A stretch of 64,000 nucleotides of DNA, from positions 62,001 to 126,000 of the forward strand of contig NZ_JAVDSB010000013.1 in the NCBI RefSeq assembly GCF_031455095.1, written 5' to 3'. The notes below the pieces were generated by a model. The model ran no database searches and was not told where the DNA came from. It worked only from the letters and a program-made list of their open reading frames with translations. Origin of the DNA: Paenibacillus_E qinlingensis_A. GTDB taxonomy: Bacteria; Bacillota; Bacilli; Paenibacillales; NBRC-103111. Numbering within the stretch: position 1 is the first letter of the stretch; each line of letters starts with the position of its first letter. Below, piece by piece: positions 7,637 through 16,324 of the stretch. A program made the position numbers and the translations under genes.

Positions 7637-10633
7637 TTAACGTGCATTTTCTAACCGTCTTCTCTGACGTCTTGCTTTTCTCGCATGGAGTAGTTCATAG
7701 ACCGTTGGCACCATGATCAGCGTGAAGAGCGTTGCTGAAGTCAGACCGCCGATAACGACGACCGCTAAGCCTCGGGAAACGATGCTGCCTTCTTCGGCTT
7801 TAGCTAGAACAAGCGGCACCATCGCACAAATAGTAGCAACGGCTGTCATCAAGATGGGACGCATCCGTGTAGCCGCGGCTTCCAGTAAGGACTCGCGAAT
7901 GGTCATGTGCTCTTCGTTTTGTTTCACACGATCAATCAAGACGATGGCATTCGTGACGACGATACCGATCAGCATCAAGAATCCGAAGATTGACGTAACG
8001 TCGAAGGATGTTTTGGTGATCATCATGCCAACAATCGCTCCAACGGCCGCGAAAGGAAGGGATACCATACTCGCGATCGGTGCACGGAACGATTTGAATG
8101 TGATAACCATGATCAACAGTACGATACCAATGGATATACCCATGGTCATGAACAAGTCGGCAAAATCACTGGATTGCTCAGCCGATGCTCCGCCAACGGT
8201 CAAAGCAACGCCAGTTATAAGCTTCAGATCTTTTGTCTTTTTCGTAATGTCAGTATTGATTTTGGACAGTTTCGTTGAGTCTACGAGTGCCGTCACACGC
8301 AAGAATTGTTGATTATTCTTATGGAGAATCGTGTTGGACTCATTTGTTTTTTCGATTTTTGCAACAGAAGTTAAATCCGCTGGACCCGTTGCTGTCATGA
8401 TTTGAATATTCGATAGGTCTGAAACTGTCGATGGATTAATTAAAGCATCAAGCACAACAGGAATTTCTTTGTTTTCCAGCTTCATGGAACCAATCGGTGT
8501 TGGATTCATGAGGGAGCGGATCGTACCTGCAATTTCTTCAGGTTTAGCTCGTGTAGGATCAACAGTAATCGAGTAGCCTGGTTTCGTTACATTTTGATTA
8601 CTAGTTACTTTCTCGACGCCTTCAATACCTTTGATTGCCCCAATGACATCTGCAGCAGCTTGATCTAAGCTCTTGGCGGAATCGCCTGTTAGATCAACAG
8701 TAATGGCGGAACCGCTGCTGCCATCGAAGCCGCCCCCGCCTGCTTGCAAATCAGCGTCCGGATATTTGGATTTTTGAGTGAGAACCCCATCTATAAAATG
8801 CTGAGTATCCACATCTTTCTTCATGAAGACTTGGAAGGTTGCAATCGTTGGAGGCGCTACGCTACCCCATTTGGCATTATCTTCGGTGTTCCCTTGTTGC
8901 AGAATGAGATGATCAAGTTCGCTTTGCTCGAGCATGAATTTCTCTAATTCCATGGCTTTATCCCGCACAGTTGAAATGGGAGTTTCAGGTGTGTAGGACA
9001 GTGTGACACTTAACTGGCTTGCGGTGGAGCCGCCTACTGCACCTTTTGGCATCACGAAGTAAAGCGCAATGGAACCGCCAAACAGGATAAGCGAAAGGAG
9101 AATGGAGATGAATTTATGATTCAAGCTCCAGGATAAGATGCTTCTTAGACCTTTCGACTCTTTATGTTCTTTTAATTTCGTCTTGCGCAGTAACCAAGCG
9201 CTCATCAGAGGAACGACGGTGAGTGCAACGAGCAAGGAGGAAAGCAGGGAATACGTGACGGTTAGGGCAAAAGGGAGCAGGAACGCTTGTAAAGAGCCTT
9301 TCAAAAGTCCAAGCGGCAGGAATACGGCAACGGTTGTTAAGGTAGAAGCGGTAATCGCTCTGGCAACTTCTCTCGTTGCATCAAGGATTAATTCCTTGGA
9401 AAACTCCGCCTTCTGGGTTCTTCGGAAAATATTTTCGATAACAACGATACTATCATCCACGAGCCGTCCTACGGCAACGGCGACCCCGCCTAGCGTTAAG
9501 ATATTCAATGTTACACCGGATTGGGAAAGCAGGAACAACGTTAATCCTAGTGATAGGGGAATGGAAACAATCGTAATGAAAGTGGAACGAACATTTCTAA
9601 GGAAGATTAGAATCACAATTGTCGCAAATAACGCGCCAAGCAATACTTCTCTCATCATACTGTTTACGGAAGTGACGACAGATTCAGCGGTGGAATAAAT
9701 CACTTCAGCCGTCGCATTCGGATATTTCGTTGCGATTTCTTCTGCGATTTTATCTACCTCTTTACTGATATCTACGGCATTGGAGCTCGTATCCTTCGTC
9801 ACGACCAACGTTAGCGAATCCTTACCGTTAATGCGTGTTAAGGTGTCTTTATTTGCGGCGACTTCAACCGTAGCAACATCCTTCAATTTGACGCCAGGGG
9901 CTACGGATAAATTACCGAGCGTATCTAGATCGCTTAGGTTTCCTATAACCTTGATGGCGCTCGTTTTGCCGTCTATGGGTCTTTCTCCAACGTTGACGGT
10001 CACATTCTGTCCTTGTAGGACACCCATAAGAACTTGTGCTGGCAATTGTGCTTGGGCTAATTTATCTTTGTCAGGATGAATGATCACTTGAGAGACGGAT
10101 GTGCCACCAAGCACTACACTCGCAAGTCCTCTGATCTGCTGAAACTCAGGCAAAATTTTCTCTTGCGCAAGCTCGATATTTTGTTTGGTTAAGCCATCTT
10201 TGAAATTGAGAGCAACCCAAGAGAGTGGAATCATCGAAGTGTTCAAACGGATAACGAAAGGTTTTGACATTCCTGCTGGCAAAACAACCGAGTTTAGCGC
10301 TTCTTGAACGCTCGCTTGGGCATCTTTCATTTTAATATCCGAATCAAATGTCATATCAATTTTCATAAAGCCATCGGAAGATGTAGAGAATACTTCTTTC
10401 TTACCTGGCACACTGGAGACAGCTTTCTCTATAGGTGTAGTAGCACTATCCAGCATGGATTTGGCATCATATCCTTGACCGACGACCGTAACACTAATTT
10501 GTGGGAAGTCTGCACTTGGCAGAAATTCCATCGGCAATCTAAAGTAGCTGCCAACGCCTGTTCCTAAAATTAATAGTACCAAAAAAATTACAGCTGCTTT
10601 GTTACTAAATGCCCACTTCGTAAACCATGTCAC
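7637..10633 (-). CDS. RND-superfamily efflux transporter (HAE1/SwrC-like)
   Basis: A 998-residue AcrB-type transporter. The N-terminus has FSNKAAVIFLVLLILGTGVG followed by LPMEFLPSADFPQISVTV, a standard RND opening. Two large extracytoplasmic loops separate twelve predicted helices. The proton-relay aspartates of TM4 are seen in VGRLVDDSIVVIENIFR. The second half repeats the pattern (GFLMLIGIVVTNAIVLIDRVKQ). It is the single-component type of Firmicutes (SwrC/YerP): no membrane fusion protein or outer membrane channel gene is adjacent. It probably exports lipids, surfactants or drugs by proton antiport. The upstream 200 bp holds no further gene. Confidence 0.93.
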   Translation of the reverse strand: MTWFTKWAFSNKAAVIFLVLLILGTGVGSYFRLPMEFLPSADFPQISVTVVGQGYDAKSMLDSATTPIEKAVSSVPGKKEVFSTSSDGFMKIDMTFDSDIKMKDAQASVQEALNSVVLPAGMSKPFVIRLNTSMIPLSWVALNFKDGLTKQNIELAQEKILPEFQQIRGLASVVLGGTSVSQVIIHPDKDKLAQAQLPAQVLMGVLQGQNVTVNVGERPIDGKTSAIKVIGNLSDLDTLGNLSVAPGVKLKDVATVEVAANKDTLTRINGKDSLTLVVTKDTSSNAVDISKEVDKIAEEIATKYPNATAEVIYSTAESVVTSVNSMMREVLLGALFATIVILIFLRNVRSTFITIVSIPLSLGLTLFLLSQSGVTLNILTLGGVAVAVGRLVDDSIVVIENIFRRTQKAEFSKELILDATREVARAITASTLTTVAVFLPLGLLKGSLQAFLLPFALTVTYSLLSSLLVALTVVPLMSAWLLRKTKLKEHKESKGLRSILSWSLNHKFISILLSLILFGGSIALYFVMPKGAVGGSTASQLSVTLSYTPETPISTVRDKAMELEKFMLEQSELDHLILQQGNTEDNAKWGSVAPPTIATFQVFMKKDVDTQHFIDGVLTQKSKYPDADLQAGGGGFDGSSGSAITVDLTGDSAKSLDQAAADVIGAIKGIEGVEKVTSNQNVTKPGYSITVDPTRAKPEEIAGTIRSLMNPTPIGSMKLENKEIPVVLDALINPSTVSDLSNIQIMTATGPADLTSVAKIEKTNESNTILHKNNQQFLRVTALVDSTKLSKINTDITKKTKDLKLITGVALTVGGASAEQSSDFADLFMTMGISIGIVLLIMVITFKSFRAPIASMVSLPFAAVGAIVGMMITKTSFDVTSIFGFLMLIGIVVTNAIVLIDRVKQNEEHMTIRESLLEAAATRMRPILMTAVATICAMVPLVLAKAEEGSIVSRGLAVVVIGGLTSATLFTLIMVPTVYELLHARKARRQRRRLENAR

Positions 10634-10831
10634 ACGTCTCGCTCCCTTTCGTTCTAGCGTCTGAGATTACCCTTAAATATAGAATTCCATGTTTAGGGGG
10701 TTCTATGTAAATAAGGGGGCCTATAGTTCTTCTTTCATCATTTGGATAAAAGGATGTTCCACAGGAAATGCTACCCTTATCGTCCATAGTGTGGCGAAGA
10801 TACTGAAGATGACAGGAAGTGAACGTAACGC

Positions 10832-11608
10832 ATGTTACAAGGCAAAAAGAGGTTGATCTGGATAGCCCTCATCTGTGTGGTCTTGTTCAGTGCTTCTACA
10901 ACGACTGTATTTGCATATGGCAAAGGAGCGAAAGGCCCTGATGTCTACGCGGTTCAAGGGATGCTGAAGTCTCTTGGTTACTATTCAGGACCCATAACAG
11001 GCTATTATGGCAATCAAACACAAGCTGGGGTTAAAGCTTTTCAAAGCAGATATGGTTTGCCGGTAACGGGAAATGTTGACGATCAGACCTTACAATCCAT
11101 TCTCTGGGCATATGGGAATCTGAAGATTCCGAAGAAGGTGACGCCAACACCAACACCGACGCCAGCGCCGTCGCCGATTACGCCGAGTCCTACGCCAGCG
11201 CCGAAGGTTCCTTCGACATCCGGCTTAACGGTGGAAGAGCAGCAAATGCTGGATCTGGTGAATAAAGAACGTGCAGCAGCTGGACTCTCAGCGCTTACAG
11301 CGGACCTAGAGCTAACCAAAACAGCTCGTCTCAAAAGCCAAGATATGGTGGATAACAAATATTTCTCCCATGATTCGCCGACGTATGGTTCACCATTCGA
11401 TATGATGGAGAAATTCGGAATTACGTATAATGCAGCAGGGGAGAATATTGCTTGCAACCAAGGAGTTGGGGCGGCGCATGAAGCGCTTATGAACTCTCCA
11501 GGACATAAGGCTAATATTCTGAGCAAAGATTATACGCACATTGGCATCGGTATTGTGGACGGCGGACCGTGCGGCAAAATGTTTACCCAACAGTTTATTG
11601 GTAAATAG
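10832..11608 (+). CDS. Secreted CAP-domain protein with peptidoglycan-binding domain
   Basis: A 258-residue exported protein. The signal peptide is residues 1-29 (WIALICVVLFSASTTTVFAYG). A PG_binding_1 domain follows (DVYAVQGMLKSLGYY, GVKAFQSRYGLPVTG), then a Thr-Pro linker at about 98-131. A C-terminal CAP/SCP domain of the YkwD type carries LVNKERAAAGL, YFSHDSP, GENIA and NSPGHKANIL. It is likely anchored at the cell wall by the N-terminal domain. The catalytic role of bacterial CAP domains is unsettled. A strong terminator follows directly, so it is monocistronic. Confidence 0.92.
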   Translation: MLQGKKRLIWIALICVVLFSASTTTVFAYGKGAKGPDVYAVQGMLKSLGYYSGPITGYYGNQTQAGVKAFQSRYGLPVTGNVDDQTLQSILWAYGNLKIPKKVTPTPTPTPAPSPITPSPTPAPKVPSTSGLTVEEQQMLDLVNKERAAAGLSALTADLELTKTARLKSQDMVDNKYFSHDSPTYGSPFDMMEKFGITYNAAGENIACNQGVGAAHEALMNSPGHKANILSKDYTHIGIGIVDGGPCGKMFTQQFIGK

Positions 11609-11620
11609 AAATGGCAAATT

Positions 11621-11688
11621 AAAAGTCTCGGCCTGTGTGCCTGCATGTTCCGTAATGGAACTTCAGGTCACCGGCCGAGACTTTTTTT
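11621..11688 (+). terminator. Intrinsic terminator after the CAP-domain gene
   Basis: AAAAGTCTCGGCC (11621-11633) pairs with GGCCGAGACTTTTTTT (11673-11688). A smaller internal hairpin lies in the loop. Confidence 0.85.
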
Positions 11689-11877
11689 GCACTGGACACT
11701 TTTTGTCATCTCCTGCATCTGACAAGACATTTCTTGCACTACTCCTGCAGCATGTCGCCTTCACGTATTCCCATGTCCGAAAACAAGAAATGTCGGTTTT
11801 GCAATCACGCATTTTCTTTTACAATGAAGAAAGGCTGGCTGGCGTGTACAAGATGGAGAAGGCAGAGGAGGGGACCA

Positions 11878-14193
11878 ATGGCGAACTGGTTGAACAGCTG
11901 GAGACGATGGTTTTATCCGGGTGGGAACGACCGCAGCGGCACGTATCTGAATAGGCTGATTTGGGTCGGGTGTTTATCGGTATGTCTGCCGATTATGATT
12001 GCGGGTCTGGTGTATTACCAAATTTCAATGGAGCGGACAAAAGAGCAGATTATTGACGAGAGCAATTCCACACTCGTACTGACCAAGGACAGGGCGGAGC
12101 GGATGCTCCAAGGAATCGAGAAGGACTCTCTGCAGCTGGCGGCTGACCCGATCATGACAGATTTGTTCGCCGGGCGGATTACGGATATGCCTCTGATCTG
12201 GCATCTGGATTTGGTCAATAAGATTACGCTGGTCAAGAATGCGAATGAATTTATAAAAGAGATTTTTTTTTACAGCACACTGGAAAGCGTCGTTCTAACG
12301 AACAATTATGGCTCCATGGAGCTTGAGAATTATAAATACAAGGCAGATATTCAGCAGCTCCTGAACGATACAAGCCTAGCGAAGTGGATCTACTTGCCAA
12401 CGAGTTCGCAGGAGGGCTTGATTACTTTCGTCCGAAAGGTTCCTGTAGGCGGGAGCAACAATGTACAGGGCATCTTGGGATTGCAAGTGGACATTGGGGA
12501 GATAGTTCGGTTCCTTCCTGAAAAAGCTGAAGTGTTTCCCATGGGTAAGGAACTGGTATTTCTTAGCACTTTGGGGCAGTCGAAACACAGGGAGAAGCCC
12601 ATCCATATGGAAGCATGGTCCGGTTACGAAACCATTGCCGCAGCGCAAGACAGCATCGGCAGCTTCTATGAGACCCGGCAGGATGGGAGTGAAGCGCATG
12701 TCTCCTACATGAAAAGCACCTTTGGGCGCACGTACGTATCCGTAATTCCAGAGGACATCATTGCCGACAAATTGGCGTGGATCCGGGTGCTGACGATTGC
12801 GGTTCTGTTTTTTATCATCACACTTGCTGCGATGTTTACATATTTAAGCACGAAGCGGGTGTATAGCCCGATCGATCAACTGATCAAGCATAGCAGGTTT
12901 CTTGGAGCTGGTCGGATTCAAGGAAGCGAGAATGAACTGGAATATATTCGGGCCTGTCTCGATTATTTGAATAAGGAATCCCAGAGGCTCGGCAAGTATA
13001 TGGAGAAGGTACAGCCGACCTTGCGGGAACGATGCCTTCAGCAGCTGGTAAATGGCGATTATATTCTCAGTGACTCTCTGCTTCACGATTGCGATATGTA
13101 CGGACTGACGGTGAAGGCGACGTATGGGGTCATGGTGGTGGAGGTTGAGAATGCCATTAGAGAAACTCGATTCCTGCCGAGTGACAAACCGATTATTGCG
13201 TTTGCGCTGACGAATGTCATTCAGGAAATGATGGGGGCAAATCCGGATCTACAGGGTTATGTATTCCCATATGAAGGAAGAGGCGTAGGACTGATTCGCT
13301 GGGACGATATGGAAGAGCAGGGCAATCTGCCGCAGCGGATGATTGCCTTCGCTCAAGCGGTGAGTGATTCGCTCCAGAGCTACTTGTCCTTTGAGGTATC
13401 CGTAGGAATCGGGCGCTGCTACTCACATATTGCTGATGTACCAGTTTCGTACAAAGAAGCTGTCGTTGCGCTGCAATATCGGATCTATCAGGATACAGCT
13501 TCAATTCTCTACATCGAGGATTTGGAAAGCACGAAGACCCGTTCTGTATTCCGTTACCCGAGGGAACTGGAAGGGACGATTATTGACGCACTGTCCAAAG
13601 GAGAAACGCAGCTGGCGGAGCAATCACTTGAGAAATTCACAAAGGCGCTGCAGCAGTCGAAGTCGTATCATTTTATTCACCAGAGCTATTCTGTTCTGCT
13701 TTCCGCTATTATCACCTCATTGGAAAAACAAGGCGGCAGTATTCTAGATATTCTAGAGCACAATCTGTTCGGACAGTTGGAGAGCAAGCATACCTCAAGA
13801 GACATCAACGATTGGTTCACTGGCGTACTTTTCCCATTGAATAAGCGACTGACAGAGGAGACGCTGAACGATAATGGACAGTCGGCTATCCGGCAGATCT
13901 GCCAGTATATTCGCGAGCATTGCAGAGAAGATCTCACGCTGGTGCAGTGTGCTGAGCTTGTCGGGATGAGTCCGTCGTACATCAGTCGGTTGTTCAAAAA
14001 GGAAATGGGGATCAATTTCCTTGATTACGTCGTTGAATCCAAAGTGGAGGAGGTCAAGTTCCTGCTGCTAGAGACGGACCAAAGCATAAGTGAGATCTCA
14101 GCACTCATCGGATATTCAGAGCGGAATCTTACCCGTATCTTCCAGCGCAAGGTACAAATGACACCGAGTATGTTCCGTTCCGCCTATAGGTAA
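11878..14193 (+). CDS. Membrane-bound AraC-family regulator (YesS-like)
   Basis: The most probable start is ATG 11878, preceded by GAGGAGGGG at 11864-11872, giving 771 residues. A TM segment lies at about 24-45 (LIWVGCLSVCLPIMIAGLVY). A Cache-like extracellular domain runs to about 295, and a second TM follows (VLTIAVLFFIITLAAMFTYL). A cytoplasmic region leads to a C-terminal AraC pair of helix-turn-helices (VQCAELVGMSPSYISRLFKK, ISALIGYSERNLTRIFQRK). Such one-protein sensor-regulators control the sugar transport operon next to them. Here that is the permease/binding protein/glycosidase set beginning at 14391, on the same strand after a terminator. Confidence 0.9.
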   Translation: MANWLNSWRRWFYPGGNDRSGTYLNRLIWVGCLSVCLPIMIAGLVYYQISMERTKEQIIDESNSTLVLTKDRAERMLQGIEKDSLQLAADPIMTDLFAGRITDMPLIWHLDLVNKITLVKNANEFIKEIFFYSTLESVVLTNNYGSMELENYKYKADIQQLLNDTSLAKWIYLPTSSQEGLITFVRKVPVGGSNNVQGILGLQVDIGEIVRFLPEKAEVFPMGKELVFLSTLGQSKHREKPIHMEAWSGYETIAAAQDSIGSFYETRQDGSEAHVSYMKSTFGRTYVSVIPEDIIADKLAWIRVLTIAVLFFIITLAAMFTYLSTKRVYSPIDQLIKHSRFLGAGRIQGSENELEYIRACLDYLNKESQRLGKYMEKVQPTLRERCLQQLVNGDYILSDSLLHDCDMYGLTVKATYGVMVVEVENAIRETRFLPSDKPIIAFALTNVIQEMMGANPDLQGYVFPYEGRGVGLIRWDDMEEQGNLPQRMIAFAQAVSDSLQSYLSFEVSVGIGRCYSHIADVPVSYKEAVVALQYRIYQDTASILYIEDLESTKTRSVFRYPRELEGTIIDALSKGETQLAEQSLEKFTKALQQSKSYHFIHQSYSVLLSAIITSLEKQGGSILDILEHNLFGQLESKHTSRDINDWFTGVLFPLNKRLTEETLNDNGQSAIRQICQYIREHCREDLTLVQCAELVGMSPSYISRLFKKEMGINFLDYVVESKVEEVKFLLLETDQSISEISALIGYSERNLTRIFQRKVQMTPSMFRSAYR

Positions 14194-14208
14194 TCCTGCC
14201 AAACTTTC

Positions 14209-14241
14209 GAGGCCTGACATTAGTCGGGTCTCTTTTTTTTT
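14209..14241 (+). terminator. Terminator after the AraC gene
   Basis: GAGGCCTGAC (14209-14218) pairs with GTCGGGTCTC (14223-14232) and is followed by nine T residues. Confidence 0.8.
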
Positions 14242-14390
14242 GACTGCCAAGCACAAGACAGAATTTGACCTTGCAAGTTTGGGCTTGTCCAAAGCAAGTA
14301 TTGTCTCTATACCGCCATTTTCGACTATCCTACAATAGGCTCACAGGGGGATAATGTTCATCCCGAACTAACCGAAAGAGGTGCATTGAA

Positions 14391-15359
14391 ATGATGGAGA
14401 CATCCAGAGCCCGTCCCCGCCTGACAACGGCGACAGTCCCCAAGCAAGTCTATTGGTCGCGCCTTCGGCACCGCGTGCTGCAGCATAAATATATTTACAT
14501 GCTGGCACTGCCGGGCATTCTTTATTTTATCCTATTCAAGTTTGTGCCCATGTGGGGACTGCTGCTTGCCTTTAAGGATTACAATCCGTACAGCGGCTTC
14601 TGGGGTAGCGAGTGGGTAGGTTTAAAGCATTTCACCGAGCTCTTCAGCGATAGTAATTTCTATATTATGTTGAGAAACACATTCGCGATCAATATTTTTG
14701 GGCTAGTCTTTATGTTTCCGTTTCCTATTCTTTTGGCTCTGATGCTCAATGAGGTGCGTCACGAGACTTTTAAGCGGATTAACCAGTCGATCGTGTATCT
14801 GCCGCATTTTCTGTCTTGGGTCGTCGTGGCGAGTATGACGTTCTTTATCCTCTCAACGGATGTTGGCATCATAAATAAGCTGATTACGGGGTCCGGAAGC
14901 GAGAGCATTGCGTTCTTATCGAACCCTAACTATTTCTGGGGACTCATAACGGCGCAAAATATGTGGAAGGAAGCAGGTTGGGGGACAATTATTTTCCTGG
15001 CTGCCATGGCAGGAGTCGATCCGCAGCGGTATGAGGCTGCCGTCGTCGACGGAGCGAATCGGTGGAGACAGATTTGGCACATCACGCTGCCTGCTATTCG
15101 CCCGACCATCCTGATCCTGCTTATTCTGCGGCTCGGTCAGATGGCTGACGTAGGCTTCGAGCAGATCCTGTTGATGATCAATCCGCTCGTCATCTCCATG
15201 GCGGAGGTATTCGATACGTATGCCTACACCCAGGGGATACTCAAGGGGCAGATCAGCGCTGGGGTTACGGTAGGTATGTTTAAAGGCGTGGTCGGTTTCG
15301 TGCTGGTCATGACCTCCAACTATATCGTGAAAAAACTTGGACACGATGGGATCTATTAA
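14391..15359 (+). CDS. ABC sugar transporter permease, LplB type
   Basis: A 322-residue inner permease with six predicted helices. It carries the MalF/LplB signature EAAVVDGANRWRQIWHITLP, the EAA loop that contacts the ATPase. The N-terminal cytoplasmic tail of about 30 residues is normal for this family. The start at 14391 has AGAGGTG at 14377-14383. It works with the next permease and the lipoprotein at 18434 to import an oligosaccharide. No ATPase gene is in the locus, as is usual when a shared MsmX-like ATPase is used. Confidence 0.93.
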   Translation: MMETSRARPRLTTATVPKQVYWSRLRHRVLQHKYIYMLALPGILYFILFKFVPMWGLLLAFKDYNPYSGFWGSEWVGLKHFTELFSDSNFYIMLRNTFAINIFGLVFMFPFPILLALMLNEVRHETFKRINQSIVYLPHFLSWVVVASMTFFILSTDVGIINKLITGSGSESIAFLSNPNYFWGLITAQNMWKEAGWGTIIFLAAMAGVDPQRYEAAVVDGANRWRQIWHITLPAIRPTILILLILRLGQMADVGFEQILLMINPLVISMAEVFDTYAYTQGILKGQISAGVTVGMFKGVVGFVLVMTSNYIVKKLGHDGIY

Positions 15360-15374
15360 CAAGGAGGTACTGAT

Positions 15375-16253
15375 ATGAGCTTTGTTACGCGAAAGAAAAA
15401 GATAGAAATGTTTGATTATGTGAACTACACGCTTCTTGCCGTGATCTCTCTGATATGCGTATTCCCATTTCTCTACGTGTTCAGTGTTTCCTTCACGGAC
15501 CCAGAATCTTATGTGCCGCTGGAATTTTATATTTTTCCGGAGAAATGGTCCTTGTCGGCCTATAAGTATATTTTATCGACTGACAGTTTCTTGAATGCAC
15601 TGAAGAGCACGGCGTTTATAACCATCGTAGGTACGGTATTGAACCTTGTAGTCTCGTTCTCTCTTGCCTATGCGTTGACGAAAAAACAGATGCCGGGACG
15701 CGGACTGATGCTCATAGGGGTCATCTTCACACTTGTGTTCAGTGCAGGAATCGTGCCGAGCTACTTATTGATCAAACAGTTGGGCATGCTCAATTCCTAT
15801 TCGGCTCTGATCTGGCCAGCGCTTACGAATGCGTGGAGTTTGCTCGTCATTAAGAGTTTCATGGAATCGCTTCCTGCCGAGCTGGAGGATGCAGCTAAGA
15901 TCGATGGTTGCTCCGATGTCGGGGTATTCTTGCGTATTGTTATTCCGTTGTCCCTGCCAGCAATTGCGGCTTTCACTTTATTCTTCGCCGTATCCCATTG
16001 GAATACGTACTTCAATGCACTTATTTATATTTCTGATTCCAAAAAGTGGACCTTGCAGGTGCTTATCAAAACGCTCGTCATTGATTCAGACACCATTGGC
16101 GTTGGGCAGTCTGGGGGGGACGACAGACTGGTGCCGCAAGAGACCATTCGCATGGCTTCAATTATGCTGGCGATGGGTCCAATTCTGATTGTGTATCCAT
16201 TTCTGCAAAAGCATTTCGCTAAGGGAGTGATGCTAGGCTCGGTGAAGGGATAG
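15375..16253 (+). CDS. ABC sugar transporter permease, YtcP type
   Basis: A 292-residue permease of the MalG/YtcP group, the partner of the LplB-type protein 15 bp upstream. The EAA loop reads LEDAAKIDGCSDVGVFLRIV. The C-terminus ends in FAKGVMLGSVKG, the typical YtcP ending. Its ribosome binding site is AAGGAGG at 15360-15366. Confidence 0.93.
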   Translation: MSFVTRKKKIEMFDYVNYTLLAVISLICVFPFLYVFSVSFTDPESYVPLEFYIFPEKWSLSAYKYILSTDSFLNALKSTAFITIVGTVLNLVVSFSLAYALTKKQMPGRGLMLIGVIFTLVFSAGIVPSYLLIKQLGMLNSYSALIWPALTNAWSLLVIKSFMESLPAELEDAAKIDGCSDVGVFLRIVIPLSLPAIAAFTLFFAVSHWNTYFNALIYISDSKKWTLQVLIKTLVIDSDTIGVGQSGGDDRLVPQETIRMASIMLAMGPILIVYPFLQKHFAKGVMLGSVKG

Positions 16254-16324
16254 TTTACGTTGAAATTAAAATACAGCAGTGACTCAATCAGCCACGCTGA
16301 CCGGGTCATATTTAGGAGGAAGCT

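Noticed and set aside
7713..10079. Several long plus-strand frames opposite the RND gene
   Set aside because: They are antisense shadows of a well-supported 998-residue transporter; their translations are low-complexity and Ser/Thr-rich.
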